Shown: piece after piece, positions 16,600 to 24,281 of the stretch
Numbering within the stretch: the stretch's first letter is position 1
Layout: each line of letters starts with the position of its first letter
The notes under the pieces: generated by a model
What the model was told of the DNA's origin: nothing
The model's database searches: none
The model's input: only the letters and a program-made list of their open reading frames with translations
Assembly (NCBI GenBank): GCA_937989875.1
Contig: CALKBO010000070.1
Location: forward strand, 1 to 52,151
Reading direction: 5' to 3'
From: an uncultured Collinsella sp.
GTDB lineage: Bacteria > Actinomycetota > Coriobacteriia > Coriobacteriales > Coriobacteriaceae
Length of the DNA: 52,151 nt
Translations under genes and position numbers: made by a program

Positions 16600-17571
16600 T
16601 TATTTCAGATATTCCTCAAAGAATGCTTTCAGTTTTTCAAACGGAATGATGTCCATCTGATCGTAAAGGTCGGTGTGGCTGGCACCAGGGATAATGAGCA
16701 ATTCCTTGTTGTCTCCCGTAAGCTTGCTGTACGCGGTTTCGCTGAAATAGCGGGAGTGCGCCTTCTCGCCATGCACCAGCAGCACCGCAGAGCGAATTTC
16801 GCTGCTGTATTGCAAAATCGGCATATTCAAAAACGACAGCGAGGACGTCACATTCCAGCCACCGTTGGAGTTCAGGCTGCGGGGATGGCAGCCTCGCGGA
16901 GTCTTGTAGTAGGCGTAATAGTCCGCCACAAACTGCGGCGCGTCCTCCGGCAGCGGATCGGCCACGCCGCCCGCCAGCGCATAGTTGCCGTTTTTATAGT
17001 CCTCGGTGCGCTGCGCGTTCAGCGCTTTCCGCTTTTCAAAGCGCGCCTGCTCGGAATCCTCGGCGTCAAAATAGCCGTTTGCGGTCACGCGGGTCATGTC
17101 GTACATGGTCATAGCCGCGGTAGCTTTGATACGGGTGTCGATGGCCGCCGCATTGACTGCCATGCCGCCCCATCCGCAGATACCGATGATGCCGATGCGC
17201 TCCGGATCGACGCTTTCCTGCACAGAGAGGAAGTCCACCGCTGCGCAGAAGTCCTCTGTGTTGATGTCCGGCGATGCTACATAGCGGGGCGTGCCGCCGC
17301 TCTCGCCGGTATAGGACGGGTCGAAAGCGATTGCGAAAAAGCCCAGCTCCGCCATCTTCTGCGCGTACAGACCGGAGGACTGCTCCTTCACCGCGCCAAA
17401 CGGACCGCTGACGGCGATAGCGGGCAGCTTGCCTTCCGCGTTCTTCGGCACGTAGACGTCGGCCGCCAGCGCGATGCCGTATCGGTTGTGGAAGGTCGCC
17501 TTGCTGTGCTCAACCTTGTCGTTTTTGGGGAACACCTTGTCCCATTCCTGCGTCAGTTTCAGCTGCTCCAT
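16600..17571 (-). CDS. Alpha/beta hydrolase with cysteine at the nucleophile elbow
   Basis: The 323-residue protein is a dienelactone-hydrolase/YcjY-like alpha/beta hydrolase: strand-loop PAIAVSGPFGAVKEQSSGLYAQKMAE, FDPSYTGESGG, and the elbow IGIIGICGWGGMAVNAAA. The usual Gly-X-Ser-X-Gly serine is replaced by Cys132. The acid/histidine side appears as SAVLLVHGEKAHSRYFSE and PGASHTDLYD. Cys in place of Ser occurs in true dienelactone hydrolases. It follows the CMD-cupin gene by 2 nt, so the two are co-transcribed, probably under the divergent MerR regulator. The likely role is processing of a small carbonyl or lactone compound; the substrate is unknown. Confidence 0.82.
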   Translation of the reverse strand: MEQLKLTQEWDKVFPKNDKVEHSKATFHNRYGIALAADVYVPKNAEGKLPAIAVSGPFGAVKEQSSGLYAQKMAELGFFAIAFDPSYTGESGGTPRYVASPDINTEDFCAAVDFLSVQESVDPERIGIIGICGWGGMAVNAAAIDTRIKATAAMTMYDMTRVTANGYFDAEDSEQARFEKRKALNAQRTEDYKNGNYALAGGVADPLPEDAPQFVADYYAYYKTPRGCHPRSLNSNGGWNVTSSLSFLNMPILQYSSEIRSAVLLVHGEKAHSRYFSETAYSKLTGDNKELLIIPGASHTDLYDQMDIIPFEKLKAFFEEYLK

Positions 17572-17573
17572 GC

Positions 17574-18338
17574 CTAAGCCTCCTTGTCAGTCGCTTTAAG
17601 GTATTGCTCGTCGTCCACGGGCTCCAACCACTCGTTGGAGGCCTCCTCGCCCGGAACCTCCACCGCGAGATGGGAGAACCAGCTGTCGGGCGCCGCACCG
17701 TGCCAGTGCTTTACGCCCGCGGGAATATTTACTACATCGCCGGGGCACAGCTCCTGTGCCGGTTTGCCCCATTCCTGGTAAAACCCTCGGCCAGCCACGC
17801 AGACGAGGATCTGCCCGCCGCCGCTTTTGGCGTGATGGGTGTGCCAGTTGTTGCGGCAGCCGGGCTCGAACGTCACGTTGTAGACGCCGACCTGCTCGGT
17901 GGAAAGGGGCGCGAGGTAGCTTTGCCCGATAAAGTACTTCGCAAATGCGTCGTTGGGGGCACCGACGGGAAAGGCCATCTCGTTTTGATGCTTAGCTCTT
18001 GCGTCGGCGGCATCGCTATCCGCCCAGACCTCCTTCGCCATGCGGAAGGCCGCCCACGCCTTGGGCCATCCCGCATAAAACGCCGCATGCGTAAGGATTT
18101 CCGCTATCTCAGCCCTGGTCACCCCGTTGTTCTTTGCGGACATCAGATGATATTGGAACGAGGAGTCCGTCAGTCCCTGCGCCATCAGGGCCACCACCGT
18201 CACCACGCTGCGGTCTCGAAGGGAGAGCCTGTCTTCTCGACTCCACACCTCGCCGAACAGCACATCGTCATTGAGCTGTGCAAATTTGGGGGCAAAGTCC
18301 CCCAGGACATCTCTGCCTGCCGTTTGTTTAATTGCCAT
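17574..18338 (-). CDS. Carboxymuconolactone decarboxylase-cupin fusion
   Basis: The 254-residue protein combines two domains. Residues ~1-115 are a CMD/AhpD-like all-helical domain (SLRDRSVVTVVALMAQGLTDSSFQYHLMSAKNNGVTRAEIAEILTHAAFYAGWPKAW); the AhpD Cys-X-X-Cys redox pair is absent. Residues ~135-245 form a cupin (FEPGCRNNWHTHHAKSGGGQILVCVAGRGFYQEWG, PGDVVNIPAGVKHWHGAAPDSWFSHLAVEV), with His-His-Glu-like metal ligands. AGGAGG upstream of ATG 18338 marks the start. Fusions of this kind are widespread in Firmicutes and often sit under MerR control with oxidoreductases or hydrolases. A ring- or lactone-modifying reaction is inferred. Confidence 0.85.
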   Translation of the reverse strand: MAIKQTAGRDVLGDFAPKFAQLNDDVLFGEVWSREDRLSLRDRSVVTVVALMAQGLTDSSFQYHLMSAKNNGVTRAEIAEILTHAAFYAGWPKAWAAFRMAKEVWADSDAADARAKHQNEMAFPVGAPNDAFAKYFIGQSYLAPLSTEQVGVYNVTFEPGCRNNWHTHHAKSGGGQILVCVAGRGFYQEWGKPAQELCPGDVVNIPAGVKHWHGAAPDSWFSHLAVEVPGEEASNEWLEPVDDEQYLKATDKEA

Positions 18339-18540
18339 GATCGATTTCCTCCTGTCGATGGTTTTGAGTGCAAAACTGCTTCCGTCCAGCTAAGCCGCGC
18401 CTAGACTCCTGTGCCCATTCGTCGCGCCTGCTCAAGAGCGAGATGCCCGCCGATTTCGCCCACGCCGTTCAAGCCGCCGGCGAATACCGTTCCGGCAAGC
18501 GTGCGCCTTTGGCGAAAATCCCTTGCGCTCCCGATTTGTA

Positions 18541-18580
18541 TTGACGAAAATAAAGGTAATACCTAAACCTAACTTTAGGT
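18541..18580. promoter_or_regulatory. MerR-type operator in the divergent promoter region
   Basis: ACCTAAA (18561-18567) and TTTAGGT (18574-18580) form a dyad. On the minus strand, reading toward the CMD-cupin operon, the segment begins TTGACC and continues through the dyad, the layout of MerR-activated promoters with long spacers. On the plus strand TTGACG (18541-18546) could serve merR. The rest of the 18339-18614 gap shows no gene. Confidence 0.55.
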
Positions 18581-18614
18581 CAAGGAGTTAATTCGAGATT
18601 TGTCCGGAGGGACC

Positions 18615-19055
18615 ATGTACACAATCGGACAGGTGGCGGAGATGTTCGGTCTGCCCGTTTCCACGCTGCGTTATTACGATAAGCAGGGATTGTTCCCGGG
18701 GCTGGAGCGGACGTCCGGCATTCGCCGATTCGGCGATACGGAACTCGAGGCGCTTCGGGTCATCGAATGCCTGAAGAAGGCTGGGATGGAGATCAAGGAC
18801 ATCCGGCTGTTCATGGAATGGTGTGCGGAGGGCCCATCGACATATCCCAAGCGCAAGGCCATGTTCGAGGAGCGAAAGGCCCACATGGAGTCGGAGATTG
18901 CAAAGATGAACCGCGCGCTGGACATGTTGAAGTTCAAATGCTGGTACTACGAGCAGGCGATCCAAGATGGCAACGAGGATAGAGTGAAGGCGCTGATTCC
19001 CGACAATTTGCCGGAAGAGATCAAAGATACCTACAATAACGCCCACGCTCAATAA
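18615..19055 (+). CDS. MerR-family transcriptional regulator
   Basis: The 146-residue protein has a textbook MerR winged helix (YTIGQVAEMFGLPVSTLRYYDKQGLFPGLERTSGIRRFGDTELEALRVIECLKKAGMEIKDIRLFMEW), followed by a dimerisation coiled coil (KRKAMFEERKAHMESEIAKMNRALDMLKFKCWYYEQAI). No metal-binding cysteine loop is present, so an organic effector is likelier. ATG 18615 has GGAGGG upstream; the TTG 15 nt earlier is less likely. It is divergent from the CMD-cupin/hydrolase operon with a dyad in between, and probably controls it. Confidence 0.9.
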   Translation: MYTIGQVAEMFGLPVSTLRYYDKQGLFPGLERTSGIRRFGDTELEALRVIECLKKAGMEIKDIRLFMEWCAEGPSTYPKRKAMFEERKAHMESEIAKMNRALDMLKFKCWYYEQAIQDGNEDRVKALIPDNLPEEIKDTYNNAHAQ

Positions 19056-19103
19056 TGCCGCCCGATGCTCAAGGGGCTTTGGCAAGGGGCTCTTTCCGAG
19101 CAG

Positions 19104-19143
19104 AACGAAAAAGAAAGCCTCCGAACCAGAGGGTCCAGAGGCT
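19104..19143 (-). terminator. Terminator of lysR
   Basis: AGCCTC (19116-19121) and GAGGCT (19138-19143) pair with an imperfect inner stem. CGAAAAAGAAA on the plus strand gives a T-rich tail on the minus strand. It may also slow merR transcripts arriving from the other side. Confidence 0.5.
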
Positions 19144-19191
19144 GTTATTCCCGTTATTCCCATAGGCATAAGCGCATCTGTTCGCGATTGC

Positions 19192-20091
19192 CTATCGATG
19201 CTCTGCCTCGAGCACGGCAGACACCGCATCGAGGAACTCCCGCACATGGTCTGCGGGGTGCGACGAATGAAGCAGCCCGTAAGACACGAGACAGTCCCAA
19301 TCGGTAGGGACGGTTTTGAGCATGGGGTGGACGTTGGCCCACAACGGCAGCGTCGCAAGCGCGAGGTCCTCGTTCGCGCCGCGATTGAACACCTCCGCCC
19401 GATATTGCGGGAAGTCTACGAGCGCGATTTGAGGATGATGCAAGAGTATCTCGTCGCGCACGCGGTCGATTTCGGCGTTCCAGCCCCGGCGTATAAGCAT
19501 AAGACTGTGATTGTGGAGGTCGTCGAATGTGACGATGTCGCGTTTGGCGAGTTCGTTGTCGACGGGAGCGGCGCACCAGAGCGGCTCGCGCGAAAGCTCG
19601 AGGCCCAGGCACCCGCGCTCTTTAAGAAAGGCATCGTCGAAAATCCCCGCCACGATATCCATGTCTTGCCCGAGGTTCGCCAAACCGCGCGCCGCCGAGG
19701 GTGTGTTTTCAAACGTGACTACCTGAAGGCTCATGCCAGGGCAACGTTCCTTCACCTTCGGCCACAGCTTCGTGAGCGGCGTACTGGGCGTCATGAGCGA
19801 CACTCCCACGCGGATGATGCGCTTCTCTCCACGCTCGGCGACGCGGGCGCGTGCGATTGATTCTTGAGAGTACTGCACGATATGGCGGGCGTCGGCGAGC
19901 AGCGACCTGCCTGCTCGCGTAAGCGAAAGCCCCTGATGCGATCGGTGGAACAGCGTAAGGCCTAGCCGCGACTCCAGCAGGTTCATCTGCTTGATGACGG
20001 CCGTGGGCGTGATGAAGGACTCTTGTGCCGCCTTGGAGAAGCTGCCCGCCTCCGCCACGCGGATGAAAGTGTCAAGCTGTGGGTTGTACAT
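19192..20091 (-). CDS. LysR-family transcriptional regulator
   Basis: The 299-residue protein has the N-terminal LysR winged helix (LDTFIRVAEAGSFSKAAQESFITPTAVIKQMNLLESRLGLTLFHRSHQGLSLTRAGRSL). A periplasmic-binding-like effector domain follows (IIRVGVSLMTPSTPLTKLWPKV, MDIVAGIFDDAFLKERGC, HNHSLMLIRRGWNAEIDRVRDE). Start ATG 20091 has GGAGGA upstream. It diverges from the aldo/keto reductase operon at 20221, and a palindromic site (20119-20141) lies between. A very similar site precedes the flavodoxin gene at 23714-24163, so the regulator may control several units of this redox region. The effector is unknown. Confidence 0.9.
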   Translation of the reverse strand: MYNPQLDTFIRVAEAGSFSKAAQESFITPTAVIKQMNLLESRLGLTLFHRSHQGLSLTRAGRSLLADARHIVQYSQESIARARVAERGEKRIIRVGVSLMTPSTPLTKLWPKVKERCPGMSLQVVTFENTPSAARGLANLGQDMDIVAGIFDDAFLKERGCLGLELSREPLWCAAPVDNELAKRDIVTFDDLHNHSLMLIRRGWNAEIDRVRDEILLHHPQIALVDFPQYRAEVFNRGANEDLALATLPLWANVHPMLKTVPTDWDCLVSYGLLHSSHPADHVREFLDAVSAVLEAEHR

Positions 20092-20118
20092 CGATCCTCC
20101 TGCCACGCATTATGTGCC

Positions 20119-20141
20119 GTATATACCCCATGGTTATATCC
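20119..20141. promoter_or_regulatory. Candidate LysR binding site A
   Basis: An imperfect dyad with outer arms ATATA and TATAT around CCCCATGG (core ATATACCCCATGGTTATAT) sits 28 bp from the lysR start and 80 bp from the aldo/keto reductase start. Its reverse complement matches the site at 24249-24269 at 18 of 21 positions. Confidence 0.55.
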
Positions 20142-20220
20142 ATCATTCCAACGTGAACTTCTCGCACGTCAGTAAACGCCGTAGCCTTGTATTCGAAAAG
20201 TCACCATTAAGGAGGAGACC

Positions 20221-21069
20221 ATGGAGTATCTGAAGCTCAACAACGACGTAGAGATGCCCATCGAAGGTTTGGGCACTTTCCTCATGACCCCGGCCGAGGC
20301 CGAGGCAGCCGCAACCGCCGCGCTCGCGGCTGGCTACGAGCACATCGACACCGCCAACGCCTACATGAACGAGCGCGCCGTAGGCCGTGCCATCGCCAAG
20401 GGCGGCATCGCGCGCGACAAGATCTTCGTCTCCACCAAGCTCTGGCCGAGCGTCTACGGCGCGGGCATACCGGCGGTGGACGCCACGCTCCAGCGCCTGG
20501 GGCTCGACTACGTCGACATGCTCATCCTGCACCAGCCGGTAGGCGACTACCTGGCCGCGTGGCGCACGATGGAGGAGGCCTACCGCGCGGGCAAGGTGCG
20601 CGCCCTCGGCCTCTCCAACTTCCCGCAAGACAAGATCGCTGAGGTCATCGAGGTCGCCGACATCAAGCCGCAGCTCGTGACCGTTGAGTGCCACCCCTAC
20701 CACGCCCAGCGCGACCTGCGCGCCTACCTCGCGCCGTACGGCACGGTGATCGAGGCGTGGTACCCGCTCGGCCACGGCGACAAAGGTCTTCTGGAGGAGC
20801 CCGTCTTCGTCGCTCTCGCCGAGAAGTACGGCAAGACCCCGGCCCAGGTGATCCTGCGCTGGCACGTGCAGATGGGCACCTCCATCATCCCCGGCTCCAA
20901 GAACCCCGCCCACATCGCCGACAACGCGAACATCTTCGACTTCTCCCTCACCGAAGACGAGATGGCCGAGATTGCCAAGCTCGACGGAACCATGACCTAC
21001 TACACCGCCACTGAGGAAGCACTCGCGGGCTACCTGGCCATACGCCCCGATTTCGACGCGCAGGAGTAG
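20221..21069 (+). CDS. Aldo/keto reductase (AKR5-like)
   Basis: The 282-residue protein is a (beta/alpha)8 NADPH-dependent reductase. The catalytic tetrad is visible: Asp and Tyr in HIDTANAYMNE, Lys in VSTKLW, His in MLILHQP. The cofactor segment is WHVQMGTSIIPGSKNPAHIADNANIFDFSLTEDEMAEI. This size and motif set fit the 2,5-diketo-gluconate reductase/AKR5 class. AAGGAGGAGACC precedes the ATG. It heads a same-strand run with the exported flavodoxin, EFR1 ferredoxin and lipoprotein hydrolase (gaps 46, 42 and 61 nt). It shares clear similarity with the reductase at 27271-28122. The substrate is not predictable beyond an aldehyde or ketone. Confidence 0.9.
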   Translation: MEYLKLNNDVEMPIEGLGTFLMTPAEAEAAATAALAAGYEHIDTANAYMNERAVGRAIAKGGIARDKIFVSTKLWPSVYGAGIPAVDATLQRLGLDYVDMLILHQPVGDYLAAWRTMEEAYRAGKVRALGLSNFPQDKIAEVIEVADIKPQLVTVECHPYHAQRDLRAYLAPYGTVIEAWYPLGHGDKGLLEEPVFVALAEKYGKTPAQVILRWHVQMGTSIIPGSKNPAHIADNANIFDFSLTEDEMAEIAKLDGTMTYYTATEEALAGYLAIRPDFDAQE

Positions 21070-21115
21070 CGCTCAGACGATAACGGACCAACCAAGCCAA
21101 CGAAGGAGATGCCCC

Positions 21116-21739
21116 ATGACCGCAAACCCGACCGTGACCAGAAGAAACTTCCTGCTCGGAGCCGCGCTGTGCGCAACGATGCTCTCCGGTTGCAACCAGG
21201 GTGACGGCGGCCAAGCCGCCGCCGAGGACGTTGCCGCCGCGCCCGTTGCAGGCGGCAACGTCCTCGTGGCCTACTACTCGGCACAAGGCCACACCGCTGC
21301 CGTAGCTCAGACCATCGCCGACGAGCTCGGCGCCGATCTCTTTAAGGTGACGCCTACGGAGCCCTACTCCGACGATGACCTCGACTGGACCGACGACAGC
21401 AGCCGCGTGACCCGCGAGCACGAGGACGAGAGCCTGCGCGACGTCGAGCTTACGCAGGTCACGCCGAACGGCTGGGAGAACTACGACACCGTGCTCGTGG
21501 GGTACCCCATCTGGTGGGGCATCGCGGCCTGGCCCATCGACAACTTCATCTCAGGCAACGACTGGGACGGCAAGACGGTGGTCCCGTTCTGTACCTCTTC
21601 CTCCTCGGGTCTTGGCCGGAGCGGCGAGCTACTCGCCGAGGCCGCGGGCAGCGGGGAGTGGCAGGAGGGCCAGCGCTTCTCGTCCAGTGCGGACGAGTCC
21701 GGGGTTCGTGATTGGGTCGCCGGTCTCGGCCTGGCATAA
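21116..21739 (+). CDS. Exported flavodoxin (Tat lipoprotein)
   Basis: The 207-residue protein starts with a twin-arginine signal (TRRNFLLGAALCATML) ending in a lipobox (LSGC), so it should be folded in the cytoplasm, exported and anchored outside. An alanine/glycine linker leads to a flavodoxin domain: phosphate loop VAYYSAQGHTAAVAQTIADELGAD, then YDTVLVGYPIWWGIAAWPIDNFI and VVPFCTSSSSGLGRSGELL. Relatives in gut anaerobes are annotated flavodoxin or NAD(P)H-dependent oxidoreductase. FMN binding at the cell surface implies an extracytoplasmic electron carrier for the neighbouring reductases. ATG 21116 has AAGGAG upstream. Confidence 0.87.
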   Translation: MTANPTVTRRNFLLGAALCATMLSGCNQGDGGQAAAEDVAAAPVAGGNVLVAYYSAQGHTAAVAQTIADELGADLFKVTPTEPYSDDDLDWTDDSSRVTREHEDESLRDVELTQVTPNGWENYDTVLVGYPIWWGIAAWPIDNFISGNDWDGKTVVPFCTSSSSGLGRSGELLAEAAGSGEWQEGQRFSSSADESGVRDWVAGLGLA

Positions 21740-21781
21740 GCAATTAGAGATGGCAGACCACTGACAATCTGGGAGTTTCGA

Positions 21782-22576
21782 ATGATCCTATACTTCACCG
21801 GGACGGGCAACTGCCTCTACGTGGCGCGCGAGCTGGCCGCGGAGGGCGAGAGGGTCCTGAGCATCCCGCAGGAGCTGCGCCGCGAGGGCGAACTCGACTA
21901 CGCGGACGATACGATTGGCATCGTGTACCCCATCTACGGGCATATGATGCCCGACATGGTGAGGACGTTCCTCGAGCGCGCGACGCTCGACACGTCCTAC
22001 CTCTACTTCGTTTGCACCTACGGCAACCGGCACGCCAACGCCGTCGAGCTGTGCCTGGAGGACGCGCGGACGGCGGGGCTCGGCCCTGCCTACGTGACCA
22101 CGCTCCTCATGGTGGACAACTGGCTGCCCAACTTCGACATGGACGAGCAGCGCGCCCGCATCCCCGAGAAGAAGATCGGCGAGAACCTTGCGCGCATCCG
22201 CGCGGACGTCGCGGCGCGCCGCCAGTGGCTCGAGCCGGTGACCGACGAGGATCGCGCTGCCCACGAGCAGTTCATGAGCCGGGGCTTGTGCTTCGAGCCG
22301 GCGGCGCTGGGCGGATTCCTGACCGTTGATTCCGAGAAGTGCATGGGATGCGGGGCGTGCGCAAAGGTGTGCCCGGCTGGCTGCATCGCGCTCGAGGACG
22401 GCAAGGCCATCCGTAACGCGCAGGCGGGCTTTGGCTGCAACGCCTGCCTCGCCTGCATGCACGCCTGTCCCGCGCACGCCATCACCTGCGCGGCGGGCGA
22501 CAAGAATCCCGCGGCGCGCTTCCGCAACGAGCACGTGACCCTTGCCGAGCTGCAAGAGGCCAACAGCGGCCGCTGA
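21782..22576 (+). CDS. EFR1-type flavodoxin-ferredoxin protein
   Basis: The 264-residue protein begins with a degenerate flavodoxin domain (ILYFTGTGNCLYVARELA, IGIVYPIYGHMMPDMVRTFLERA). It ends with two [4Fe-4S] motifs: C187-x2-C190-x2-C193-x3-C197 (CMGCGACAKVCPAGC) and C219-x2-C222-x2-C225-x3-C229 (CNACLACMHACP). This is the EFRO/EFR1 family, thought to pass electrons between flavins and low-potential acceptors in anaerobes. No membrane segment or signal is seen, so it is cytosolic. It follows the exported flavodoxin and could feed or accept electrons from the aldo/keto reductases; that link is inference from position. Confidence 0.88.
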   Translation: MILYFTGTGNCLYVARELAAEGERVLSIPQELRREGELDYADDTIGIVYPIYGHMMPDMVRTFLERATLDTSYLYFVCTYGNRHANAVELCLEDARTAGLGPAYVTTLLMVDNWLPNFDMDEQRARIPEKKIGENLARIRADVAARRQWLEPVTDEDRAAHEQFMSRGLCFEPAALGGFLTVDSEKCMGCGACAKVCPAGCIALEDGKAIRNAQAGFGCNACLACMHACPAHAITCAAGDKNPAARFRNEHVTLAELQEANSGR

Positions 22577-22591
22577 TGCGCTTCTCACCAT

Positions 22592-22613
22592 GCCGAAAGC
22601 CTGCGGTTTCGGC
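22592..22613 (+). terminator. Small hairpin after the EFR1 gene
   Basis: GCCGAAA (22592-22598) and TTTCGGC (22607-22613) form a 7-bp stem followed by TTGATT. It may be a partial terminator inside the run, since the next gene starts only 25 nt later. Confidence 0.45.
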
Positions 22614-22637
22614 TTGATTCATTCAGAAAGAGAAACT

Positions 22638-23489
22638 ATGCACGTGAGCCATCTTTCACGCAGGTCCTTTATCGAAGCTGCCGCGCTCGCTGCGGGCGGG
22701 CTGGTACTCGGGGAAGGCCTGGTCGGCTGCGCGGATGTCCGTGAGCTTGGTGGCTACGTCCTCACGGAGGGGTCGCAGACAGACCGCGGCTTCGTCGTTG
22801 ACGACGCCCTGCAGACGCCATCGGGCAGGACGCTGCACTTCTCGCTCCATGTGCCGGACTCCTACGACGGGTCCGTGCCCTATGCGCTCTACGTGGCCTG
22901 CCCCGGCTGGGAGGGGCTCTACTTCCAGGGCGTGGGGACGAATCTTCAGGAGGACTACCCCTTCGTGGCGAACGACTACATCGCCGACATGATCGTGGCC
23001 TCGCCCCAGCTCGACGACTGGGGCGAGCAATCGGCGTCAGACGTGGTGGAGCTCACCGAATGGCTGCTCGGCGCTTACAGCATCGATACAGACCACGTGT
23101 ACCTGAGCGGATGCTCGGGCGGCGGCGAGACCATCTCCATCGTCTTGGGAACGCGCCCCGAGCTCTACCGCCGCGCACTTCACACCATCTCGCGCTGGGA
23201 CGGCGATATCGAGACGCTCGCCGCAGCCGAGGTTCCCGTGTATATGGCTATCGGCGAGGACGACGACTATTACGGCTCCGGGTCCGCGCGCGAGGCGTAC
23301 GAGGAGATTCGCGCCGCCTATCGAGCTCACAGGCTTTCCGTGGAGCGCGTCAGCGAGCTGGTCGTGCTCGATGTCAAGCCCACGAGCTACTTCACCGAGC
23401 GGGGCTTTGCTGCGGATGCGGGCCAGCACGGGGCGGGCGGCTACCTCTTTGCCCATGACGAGGACATCATGGGATGGCTGTTCTCATGA
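22638..23489 (+). CDS. Tat-exported lipoprotein alpha/beta hydrolase
   Basis: The 283-residue protein has a Tat-like signal (SRRSFIEAAALAAGGLVLGEGLVGC) with lipobox LVGC. The hydrolase domain shows the oxyanion region YALYVACPGWEGLYFQ, nucleophile elbow YLSGCSGGGE (Ser in Gly-Cys-Ser-Gly-Gly), acid region VYMAIGEDDDYYGS and a late histidine in DAGQHGAGGYLFAHDED. It fits the prolyl-oligopeptidase/esterase superfamily. I start at ATG 22638; the upstream ATG 22542 would overlap the EFR1 gene and spoil the signal. It probably acts on an ester or peptide outside the membrane, alongside the exported flavodoxin. Confidence 0.82.
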   Translation: MHVSHLSRRSFIEAAALAAGGLVLGEGLVGCADVRELGGYVLTEGSQTDRGFVVDDALQTPSGRTLHFSLHVPDSYDGSVPYALYVACPGWEGLYFQGVGTNLQEDYPFVANDYIADMIVASPQLDDWGEQSASDVVELTEWLLGAYSIDTDHVYLSGCSGGGETISIVLGTRPELYRRALHTISRWDGDIETLAAAEVPVYMAIGEDDDYYGSGSAREAYEEIRAAYRAHRLSVERVSELVVLDVKPTSYFTERGFAADAGQHGAGGYLFAHDEDIMGWLFS

Positions 23490-23640
23490 CGCGGAGAATA
23501 AAGGGACTGACGAGAAGGGCGCTGCGCCGCACGGTCGACATAGTCCTTGCGACCCTGCTTGTGGTTCAGATGTTTTCGCGTTTCTGGGTGCCCTGCTCAT
23601 GCAGGTAGTCGTCCGCAGCGCCCGTCCGATCATACACTTG
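23486..23640 (+). pseudogene. Truncated membrane protein, DUF4405-like remnant
   Basis: An ATG overlapping the previous stop (ATGA) opens a 40-codon frame: MTRRIKGLTRRALRR, TVDIVLATLLVVQMF, then out-of-frame sequence to a stop at 23606. The basic head plus VDIVLATLLVVQM resembles helix 1 of DUF4405/cytochrome b561-like proteins. In the next frame the DNA continues FAFLGALLMQVVVRSARPIIH, reminiscent of a following helix. I read this as a frameshifted, deleted gene that once followed the hydrolase. The match is by eye and short. Confidence 0.4.
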
Positions 23641-23644
23641 GCGA

Positions 23645-23687
23645 ACGAAAAGGGGCGGTGGGCCTCCGTCTTCACGGGCCCACCGCC
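23645..23687 (-). terminator. Terminator of the flavodoxin gene
   Basis: A perfect 11-bp stem, GGCGGTGGGCC (23654-23664) and GGCCCACCGCC (23677-23687), with ACGAAAAG on the plus strand giving T residues on the minus strand. It lies 26 nt past the stop at 23714. Confidence 0.75.
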
Positions 23688-23713
23688 GCCGAACTGGGTT
23701 ACGCAAGTCGGGA

Positions 23714-24163
23714 CTACGCGAGCTTCTTCGAGAGCGCCCTTGCCTCGTGCGTGTTGTCGACCATGCCGCCGTAGGTCATGCCGTAGAGCGCGGCGAAGCG
23801 CTTCATGGTGTACTCGCCCCAATCGAGCATCTCGCGCGTGGGCGCGCCACCTTGGAACACGAAATAGAGCGTCTTGCCGCTCATACTGCCCTCGCGCACC
23901 GGACCGTAGAAGCGGTCGAGCAGGTTGCGCAGCATGCCGGAGAGGTTGTGCCAGTAGACGGGCGACCCCACGACCAGGGTGTCCGCCGCCTCGATGCGCG
24001 CGAGCACGTCCTCGAAGTCATCGTCGCCGTAGTTCTGGCCGTAGCCGTAGACCTTGTGCTCGACAAGATTCAGCTGCTCGTACGGGCGATCGCCGATGAG
24101 CTCGCGCGCCAGGCGCGCCGTGTTGCCATCCTTGTTGGGGCTTCCGTTGATGAAAAGAATCAT
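23714..24163 (-). CDS. Flavodoxin-fold NAD(P)H-dependent oxidoreductase
   Basis: The 149-residue protein has the FMN phosphate loop (ILFINGSPNKDGNTARLARELI), the second FMN-binding segment TLVVGSPVYWHNLSGMLRNLLDRFYG, and VFQGGAPTREMLDWGEYTMKRFA. It is a short flavodoxin_2/FMN-reductase-like protein with no signal. ATG 24163 has AAGGAG 9 nt upstream and is preferred to GTG 24172. It is transcribed alone on the minus strand between two hydrolase clusters. A candidate LysR site lies 86 bp upstream (24249-24269). Confidence 0.8.
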   Translation of the reverse strand: MILFINGSPNKDGNTARLARELIGDRPYEQLNLVEHKVYGYGQNYGDDDFEDVLARIEAADTLVVGSPVYWHNLSGMLRNLLDRFYGPVREGSMSGKTLYFVFQGGAPTREMLDWGEYTMKRFAALYGMTYGGMVDNTHEARALSKKLA

Positions 24164-24248
24164 ACGTCTCACTCCTTACGTATTGTCTGATACCGCCTTT
24201 ACCATAGGCGTGAGAAGATCCGGCGAGAAGTTCCTGCTCGTAGGCAGC

Positions 24249-24269
24249 TTATAACCGTGGGGTGTGTAC
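24249..24269. promoter_or_regulatory. Candidate LysR binding site B
   Basis: TTATAACCGTGGGGTGTGT followed by AC repeats the reverse complement of site A at 20119-20141 (shared core TATAACC-n-TGGGGT-n-T-n-TAC). It lies in the 118-bp gap upstream of the flavodoxin gene and just past the end of the hydrolase gene at 24282. Confidence 0.5.
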
Positions 24270-24281
24270 GTCTTGCCATCC

